From Blastomyces gilchristii SLH14081 (taxonomy: Eukaryota > Ascomycota > Eurotiomycetes > Onygenales > Ajellomycetaceae), in NCBI RefSeq assembly GCF_000003855.2, contig NW_003101668.1, forward strand, positions 747,068-811,067: 64,000 bases of DNA, read 5' to 3'. A model generated the notes under the pieces. The model made no database searches. It worked only from the letters and a program-made list of their open reading frames with translations, and was not told where the DNA came from. Shown here piece by piece: positions 58,401 to 64,000 of the stretch. The position numbers were made by a program, and so were the translations under genes. The first letter of the stretch is position 1, and the number at the start of each line of letters is the position of its first letter.

Positions 58401-60650
58401 GAGATTCTATCTGTAGAGTTCTTATCTTTGTTATTAATATTGCTTCTGCTCACTCTGCTGCATTATTTTACTCATGAATATACTCTGAAGAATACTTCAT
58501 CTCTAGATCTTCATTATTTACTTAATTTATGAAGTCATCTGCTTTCTTGACTGCAGTATCATTATCAATAAAAATGATCTTTATAGTACAGTTGAATTGA
58601 TGTTTAATTCAATTGATAGCTTATCTAAGAGCTTTTCAGATTTCTGATTTTCAAATAGCTGTTATAGCTATATGAAAATGTAGATAATCACACATGAAAT
58701 GTATAAGATAACACTCATCATTATAGCACTGTGTAGAGCCATGTGTGATATCTGTATATAGGCATTTGAATGATATTTGAGATCTAACATGAGAATATCT
58801 AGATATTTGATTTTTTGCATTAGATAGATGACAGGGTTTGCAAAGCTCAGTGATAAGCTCATTCACAGTATCTTCTAGATTAGTGATTTGAATGTCAGTT
58901 GCATCATTTATAAGCTTTTAAATGATGATTTACAATGAATGTTCTAATCTCTTATACCATGTAGACTGAGTAGCTATAGAGATCTTAGATTTTTGAGAAG
59001 GTTTTATGTGTATTAGCAGGTTGAAAGAATGATTTATTGAAGTGTGTTTTAACAGATTAGAAGAAGGATTTGTAGAAGTTGAAGAATTTGAAGATATCAT
59101 TTTTTCAGATATAGTAATGTTAGAAGTGTGTGATGTGATAGCTGCTGCAGCTTTGATAGTTGATTTTTTCAAGATAGTTGAATAAACAGCTGTTTCACTA
59201 TTATATTCTGTAACTAGCAATCTCTCAAATACTTCAATGTATGCAAAGATTGTATTATCTGCATGTTTTTGCAATCTGAAGTCTTTTTCATCATAATGAA
59301 TGCCTTCTATATGGAAACATGGTTTCCATGTGATGATATTTGTATGAAAATTCAGTATATAAGCTGCATTGATGAGATTGATATTGAACTGCTTTCCTGC
59401 TTCATTTATCATGATAGTTCTAACAGTTTCATAATCTTCAACTTTAGTGCTGAAATCGCCTGTATAGACTTCTGCATTATTGTTCACAGATGTAAAGAAT
59501 AGAAAATGTGTTCAATTATTGTATATATGCTGTTCCGCGCCAGTATCAAAGATCCAGGAGTTTTGAAGATAGAAGTGTGAATTTGAAGAGTTCATTGATA
59601 TTTTCCAGATCTGCTGATCAATAGATTGATGATTAATAGATTGATAATTAATAGATTAATGGTCAATAGATTGAGAAACTGATTACTTCAGAATTATTTC
59701 TTCTAGAACTGCTTCATTGACATCTATCATATCTGTATTCATGAATGATTCTCTAGATATCGCACAATCAATACATCTCTTCAATTCTTGATTTTTAAGA
59801 GCTTGATTGATCTGAGTTCTCTTCTTCTCATTTTCCTTTTATTCAGATGACTTTCTTGATGAATTGAGACAGTAGCACTAAGTGTATCAGTGACAGGCTC
59901 TGCAGATGCAGTTTCTGAATGTCACTGATGATAATTACTGAGATCTTTCATTAAGAGTAGTGAAGTTCATAGGTTTATCTTCTTTAAGAACACTCATTTC
60001 TCTATATCATTTCTTAAAGTTCTTAACTAACTCTATCAAAGATATGACATCTTTATCACATTGAACATTCTTAGCTTATGCTTGTGTATAAACTGCATCA
60101 ATAGCTAGATTTGCATTTAAGAAGTCTTTTCTCAAGTTGAACTGTTCAGCTATATCCATCTCTTTGATATCATCATTGATGAGTGATCAGTCATTTAATC
60201 ACTTCTCTATACCTCTGTTTTTCAGTGCTTTGCAGAGATTATGATATCAGGTTCTCACATCATCTTGATAGTCCGCGGTTGTGAGAGAGAGACAATCTCT
60301 TAATGAACAGATAATGTTCTTTATATCATCATTCTCACTATATATATGTCATAGCTCTGTGACATTCACTGTTCTTCATATGACATCTCATATCTTTGTC
60401 ATACCTTCATTCAATTTCTTATATTTCATATATTTGATTTTCCATGCAGTGACCTTGATGTCATATACTATCTTGGCCTTCATGGTGACTTCTTCTGAAC
60501 ACTCAGGTTTCAGAGGTTCTTCTAGTTCAGAGAAGATATCAGGTTTATCAAGATTGATGAAGTCTGATATCTTCTTATCCTTTGTATATTCTAGTATATG
60601 CTTGTATCAAAGTTTCTAATCTTCAGAAACACTAAGATGTACAGTTACAC
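55450..60650 (-). pseudogene. Copia-B gag-pol, inactivated
   Basis: Gag runs from about 60,650 to 59,620 on the minus strand. The protease active site reads SWIFDTGAEQHIYNN at about 59,560-59,515, intact, in a small patch that keeps CG sites. The open segment 58930-59487 continues protease and linker and ends TWYKRLEHSL, the start of GAG-pre-integrase (W--RLGH). CKPCHLSNAKNQISR near 58,820 is the C-x2-C zinc motif with the K-SR box. Integrase, reverse transcriptase and RNase H follow toward 55,500; the SINE sits in the reverse transcriptase/RNase H region. Stops are many. Confidence 0.8.
56613..56991 (-). mobile_element. tRNA-derived SINE, 379 bp, unmutated
   Basis: The head, read on the minus strand from 56991, carries an RNA polymerase III A box (TGGCTGAATGG, 56974-56984) and B box (GGTTCGAAACC, 56914-56924), both perfect consensus matches. 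A T-arm is recognisable (GTGGG and CCCGC around TTCGAAA), but the acceptor stem does not pair, so it is not a working tRNA. The body has no coding capacity and ends ATAATGAAAG followed by an (AAT)n tail (56613-56638). The target duplication AAGTGATCTGTGTA (14 bp) is perfect at 56599-56612 and 56992-57005, indicating target-primed insertion by a LINE. The composition is balanced inside decayed Copia-B. Confidence 0.9.
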
Positions 60651-60742
60651 TAGACATTGTCTTGTCTGTCATATCAGTTATATTGAATGAATTGAGAAAT
60701 CAGTTCAAGTATTTGAGAATAGATATGATCAGAATTCAGAGT

Positions 60743-60944
60743 GTATAACAGTCAAGTATATCAGAATGTATATAAGTGAGAATCTATTATCTCAGTTCAA
60801 ATGATAGTTATCAGTTCAAATGAGAATTGAGATTGTGAATTGAGTATAACAGTTGAGTAGATCATACTGTATACAAATGAGAATCAATTATCTCAGTTCA
60901 AATGATTGTTGTCAAATTCAAATAAGAATTGAGATTGATATATC
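60743..60944. repeat. Two tandem ~101-bp units in the Copia-B 5' leader
   Basis: Units start GTATAACAGT at 60743 and 60844 and share TATCTCAGTTCAAATGAT and GAGAATTGAGATTG-like ends. They lie between the 5' LTR and gag. Confidence 0.75.
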
Positions 60945-60981
60945 ATACTTCTCTTCAGATGCTGCTTACTGAGTTCATAAC

Positions 60982-61249
60982 TGTCGAAATGAGTGTCATG
61001 AATGAATATGTTGAAGATATATAAATCTTATATGTATCAAGATCTGCTTGTTATATTATTCATACACTATCTAATATATCTATTTCATACAAAAGATAGA
61101 GCTATTTATAGTAAAATATATGTGCGAGTCAAGAGAGCTAGTATAAGTGAGTATTAGACAAGTGTTGTAGTAAGCTGATGATGATGAGAAATATTGTAGT
61201 AATATGATGTTGATGGCGTTCAGTAGTGTATAACCTCTTTTTCCTGATA
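60982..61249 (-). repeat. Copia-B 5' LTR
   Basis: It starts TGTCGAAATGAGTG and ends TTTTCCTGATA; the ATAAG target duplication follows. Confidence 0.9.
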
Positions 61250-61254
61250 ATAAG

Positions 61255-62040
61255 TCATATTCTATAATCTTCTAATAATGTATCTTTTCAGCAGTATAAG
61301 TATTATTATATAAAGACAGTTAATGAGACTGCTTACTACAGATATAAGTAGTATAATAACAGATAATTTCTTACTAATCTGAAGAGTATCTGACTGTAAG
61401 CATTTAAATCTGATACTGTGAGAGCTGGCTTTATCAACTGTGAAATGTATTCAGTTAATTATAATATAATTCTCAATTGATTAAGATCTCTTATTATTGA
61501 TAATACTCTGAATCTCAATATATACAATAGTGATGATAATATATATAATCACTTTACTCTATCATCTGCAGATCAACTGTTAACTGTCTTCTTATAATTA
61601 ATCTTCTCAGAAACAGTTACAAAACTATATCATTAAATTAATACAGCAGTCAAGATCTTAGAAGATGTGAAGAATACTCTTATATCTGATTTAATAAGAC
61701 AGTTGAACAAGATCTTCAAGAGTAGTATAATTCAGATGAAATTAAATACACACTGTGAGAGTAAACTTGTAGATTATTATTAAGTAAATAGATATTAGAT
61801 CATTAAATTCTTCTACAGACAGATACAAGTAGATAAAGTTCTTACTATTAAGAATGCTATTCACAAGATCATAATCTGTAAAGCAGATGAGATGAAAAAG
61901 ACATGTAATAAGACTCTTTAATTAATTGAAATCAAATCTATAAAATCTACAGCTACTCAATCATAATAAGATAATTCTATAGAATTTTAACTTACAGTGA
62001 ATTCTACATCTTTTAATGAGTATATAGATAATCTTTATAT
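61255..62040 (+). pseudogene. Pogo-A transposase C-part, inactivated
   Basis: Directly after Copia-B the frame reads SHILYS, matching the SH-LQPLD box, then QQYKYYYIKTVNETAYY, and further on AFKSDTVRAGF, the family F---I--GF segment. The frame then decays toward the right terminal repeat. Confidence 0.75.
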
Positions 62041-62100
62041 TATAGATAGATATGATAATGATTATTAATTAATTTTTAAAGATTACTATATTCAAAATAT

Positions 62101-62170
62101 TTTCTTTATAATGTGGTTTTTCATATGCTGTGACACACTCACTACAGAGAGTGAGTAAGCATGGCACAGT
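62101..62170 (-). repeat. Pogo-A right inverted terminal repeat
   Basis: The outer 34 bases are the reverse complement of the left repeat with one difference (ACTGTGCC against ACCGTGCC). TA at 62171-62172 is the target duplication. Confidence 0.85.
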
Positions 62171-62172
62171 TA

Positions 62173-63163
62173 GTTGTTATTAGGGATTTTTAATCCCTTT
62201 ACGTCCAAAGTATGTTGAGTATTGTTGATGAAATTCTCGTGTGCCGGCGCTATTTATCTTAGAATATATACGTACTATAGTGTTAAGATGATACCCGCGA
62301 GAATCAACAATAAATGATGATGATGAGGATGAATTCTTTAACATCTGAAGGCCGTAAGCGGCTGACTAATCAGACCACCTCAATTACAAAACTGTAGAAT
62401 AGTTGAAGGTTGTATTGATAGATCTATCTACAAGAACATAATATAGTGATAGGTCACGTGATCTAGTGGAATCGCTAACCGCAACGGCTGTAACACCTTC
62501 TCTCAAGAAACAAGAATTATATATAAAAACACTCAATTCATCAAGATAGTCTGTGAAAATTAAATACAAATGTATAATTAAGCATTTCTGACTTTTCTGC
62601 CTCTAAGACCTAGCAAAATCATAAATCATGTAAATATCACAGTGTTCAGAGATTTAATAAGTTCATTTATTATTATCTAAGTAATAAGAATATATTTCAA
62701 ATCAATAATTTTCTGATTCAACTGTTAATATAAAAAATGAAAACATGTGTTAATATACTTACTTTAGACTGTAATAACTATCATCTTTGTAAGATCTATG
62801 ATATTCTTATTATCAGTGAGAATCTATATCAGAGATGTAGTAATAAAGTCAAGCTCAATCATAAGATTTCAGATTTGTATTACTTTATAAACTGTCTCAC
62901 TAAGAGTTATATATTTAGTCTTATTAAAACTTAAAGATATAAAAGATTACTTCACTGATTATTATGAAATCAGACTGTCTATAAGCTTAAAAACATAGTT
63001 AGATATTAATTTTCTATTATTATTTAAGAGATCTACTCAATTAGAAGCTGAGTAGCTAAAGAGTAAGTAGAAATTATTGAGAAAATCAGAGAAAATGAAT
63101 CTCTTATACTGATTACATTTATAGAAAATGCTTAAATTCATGATCTCTCTTAAATAATATATA
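62173..63163. other. Right flank of Pogo-A: partly balanced, then AT-rich, no clear gene
   Basis: A GGGATTTTTAATCCC hairpin lies at about 62,192-62,206. A 97-bp segment, 62212-62308, starts TGTTGA and ends TCAACA with a longer imperfect inverted repeat inside (TTGATGAAATTCTCG against CGAGAATCAACAA); it could be a solo LTR or a small foldback element, but no target duplication is seen. A CACGTG at 62,456 and a TATATAAAAAC box at 62,519 follow. From 62,600 the sequence is AT-rich; the open segment 62737-62934 has a Cys/His-rich decayed look but no recognised family. Confidence 0.4.
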
Positions 63164-63173
63164 ATATATAACT

Positions 63174-63677
63174 AGACTGACCGTGTGACCGTGTCTGAGA
63201 CCAGGACCAGATTTTTTGATAGTCTCATTATTAATTTGACTGATTTCATTACACAGTTTTAACATTAGATAGTAGTTTCATACTGTTTCAGTGAGACTTA
63301 CTGTCTACTCTTATCACATATTTCAAATGAGATCATGATTTTCACTTCTCAATTTAAATTATTTTTATTGCTTTAAATAACTTTAAATCTCATTTGAGTG
63401 TTATCAAAAAGCATTACTTTTTAAAAAATTAAAAATAGTCTAAAAAAAACCTTAAAATGTCTAAAAATAGTAACTTTATGTCAAGAATGAAACTAAATAA
63501 GATCAAATGAAACCACTTTCTCATTTTTTTCAAGTCATGATTTCATTTTAAGATCTGATATATAGTCACTTTGCATGTTTTTTTGATGACTAGTCTCAGC
63601 GGGATTCATGCCAAGAAATATATGAGATCAGATCAAATGAAATCAAATGTGAAATTCATAATTCTGACGGCCAGTCT
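63174..63677 (-). mobile_element. M504-E, reverse orientation
   Basis: This 504-bp copy is reversed relative to the other four, flanked by ATATATAACT (63164-63173) and ATATATAACA (63678-63687), nine of ten bases matching. It is moderately mutated. Confidence 0.9.
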
Positions 63678-63687
63678 ATATATAACA

Positions 63688-64000
63688 GAGTCTTTCAATA
63701 TTGAAATATTAAATTAATATTCTGTTAAGTAAGTAGTGAGACAGTATAAATAATATCAGAATATGTTTTAACTGTAAGATATTATAAGCAGCTCATATTA
63801 TATTAATACTACTGAATTATAAAATCAGTCTCTTTCTCAGATATTGAGAAATTATTAATATAGAATTCATTCTTCATCAGTGTTTTAATAATAACTGTAT
63901 TATCAAGATAGAAATCTTTAATAAGATATTTAATATATTGATAATATATCAAATCAATTTCTCTGTCAGAATAATTAACTTTTATACTTAAATACTTAGT
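63688..64000. other. AT-rich sequence, nothing recognised
   Basis: No reading frame, repeat end or known element can be supported before the window ends. Confidence 0.5.

Larger units (their letters stand above)
55097..61249 (-). mobile_element. Copia-B: Ty1/copia retrotransposon carrying a SINE
   Basis: Two 268-bp LTRs (55097-55364 and 60982-61249) bound the element; ATAAG at 55092-55096 and 61250-61254 is the target duplication. The right LTR ends TA instead of CA, a C-to-T change. Coding is on the minus strand, so the 5' LTR is the right one. The internal start GTTATGAACTC resembles the initiator tRNA-Met anticodon-arm primer site, and GAAGAAGGTG before the 3' LTR is a polypurine tract. 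Total 6153 bp including the 379-bp SINE. Confidence 0.93.
53523..62170 (+). mobile_element. Pogo-A: Fot1/pogo DNA transposon split by M504-D and Copia-B
   Basis: Inverted terminal repeats of about 70 bp (53523-53594 and 62101-62170) are flanked by TA on both sides (53521-53522, 62171-62172). Removing Copia-B and M504-D leaves about 2.0 kb, the usual length of Fot1-like elements. The outer 34 bp of the repeats match almost perfectly, the inner part diverges by transitions. The transposase is on the plus strand. It interrupts the balanced gene island. Confidence 0.9.

Noticed and set aside
59610..59680. Short AT-rich tandem repeats (AATAGATTGAT type)
   Set aside because: Simple slippage repeat in decayed Copia-B gag; no separate feature warranted.
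60743..60944. CRISPR-like or regulatory repeat array
   Set aside because: Only two adjacent imperfect units with no spacer structure, inside a eukaryotic retrotransposon leader.

Overview
The window looks like nuclear DNA of a filamentous ascomycete (Pezizomycotina). This rests on: long AT-rich blocks made of transposon copies that differ almost only by C-to-T and G-to-A transitions (the RIP-like repeat decay of this group); Fot1/pogo-type, Tad-like LINE, Ty3 chromovirus and Ty1/copia elements; a FunK1-type kinase relic; and one short 53-nt intron with a fungal CTAAC branch site. The species cannot be named from the sequence.

About nine tenths is a nested transposon graveyard. Names used here: Ty3-A (308/363-bp LTR chromovirus, three copies), Ty3-B (166-bp LTR), Ty3-C (left edge), Copia-A (95-bp LTR), Copia-B (268-bp LTR), Pogo-A, Pogo-B, a Tad-like LINE, a tRNA-derived SINE, and M504 (a 504-bp non-autonomous element with 10-bp target duplications, five copies).

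Layout: 1-515 LINE 3' end; 516-5510 Ty3-C (minus); 6085-11792 Ty3-A copy 1 (minus, target duplication TCAAT); 11958-20419 Pogo-B (minus, TA), split by Ty3-A copy 2 (12376-18508, plus, CTATA), itself split by M504-A (17605-18107); 20439-21185 decayed Myb/SANT gene; 21223-48903 Copia-A (plus, TCGAC), split by Ty3-A copy 3 (24350-29384, minus, GATTT), by Ty3-B (30332-46697, minus, CAGT) and by M504-C (47819-48322). Ty3-B in turn carries a 7.6-kb LINE (34510-42124, minus, 13-bp duplication) and M504-B (42911-43414). Then 48904-53522 is a base-balanced gene island; 53523-62170 Pogo-A (plus, TA) is split by M504-D (53906-54409) and Copia-B (55097-61249, minus, ATAAG), which carries the SINE (56613-56991); 63174-63677 is M504-E. 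Removing the nested pieces leaves element lengths of about 2.0-2.3 kb (pogo), 5-5.7 kb (Ty3-A, Copia-A), 8.2 kb (Ty3-B) and 7.6 kb (LINE).

The gene island is what escaped. It holds a frameshifted FunK1 kinase fragment joined to a Tc1/mariner transposase tail, then two divergent genes: a class I aminoacyl-tRNA-synthetase-like protein resembling archaeal-type lysyl-tRNA synthetase (PHVG, CxxC...CxxH and KVSKS motifs, one apparent single-base frameshift) and a small ASCH/PUA-like protein with one intron. The two share a 618-bp promoter region and both belong to families that act on RNA. This pair is the most interesting cellular content.

Two genome-level signals stand out. In aligned repeat copies the mutated cytosines lie mostly before C or G, while CpA/TpG stay common, unlike the classical CpA-directed RIP of Neurospora. 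And the SINE shares its terminal sequence and (AAT)n tail with the LINE, as expected if the LINE machinery moves it.
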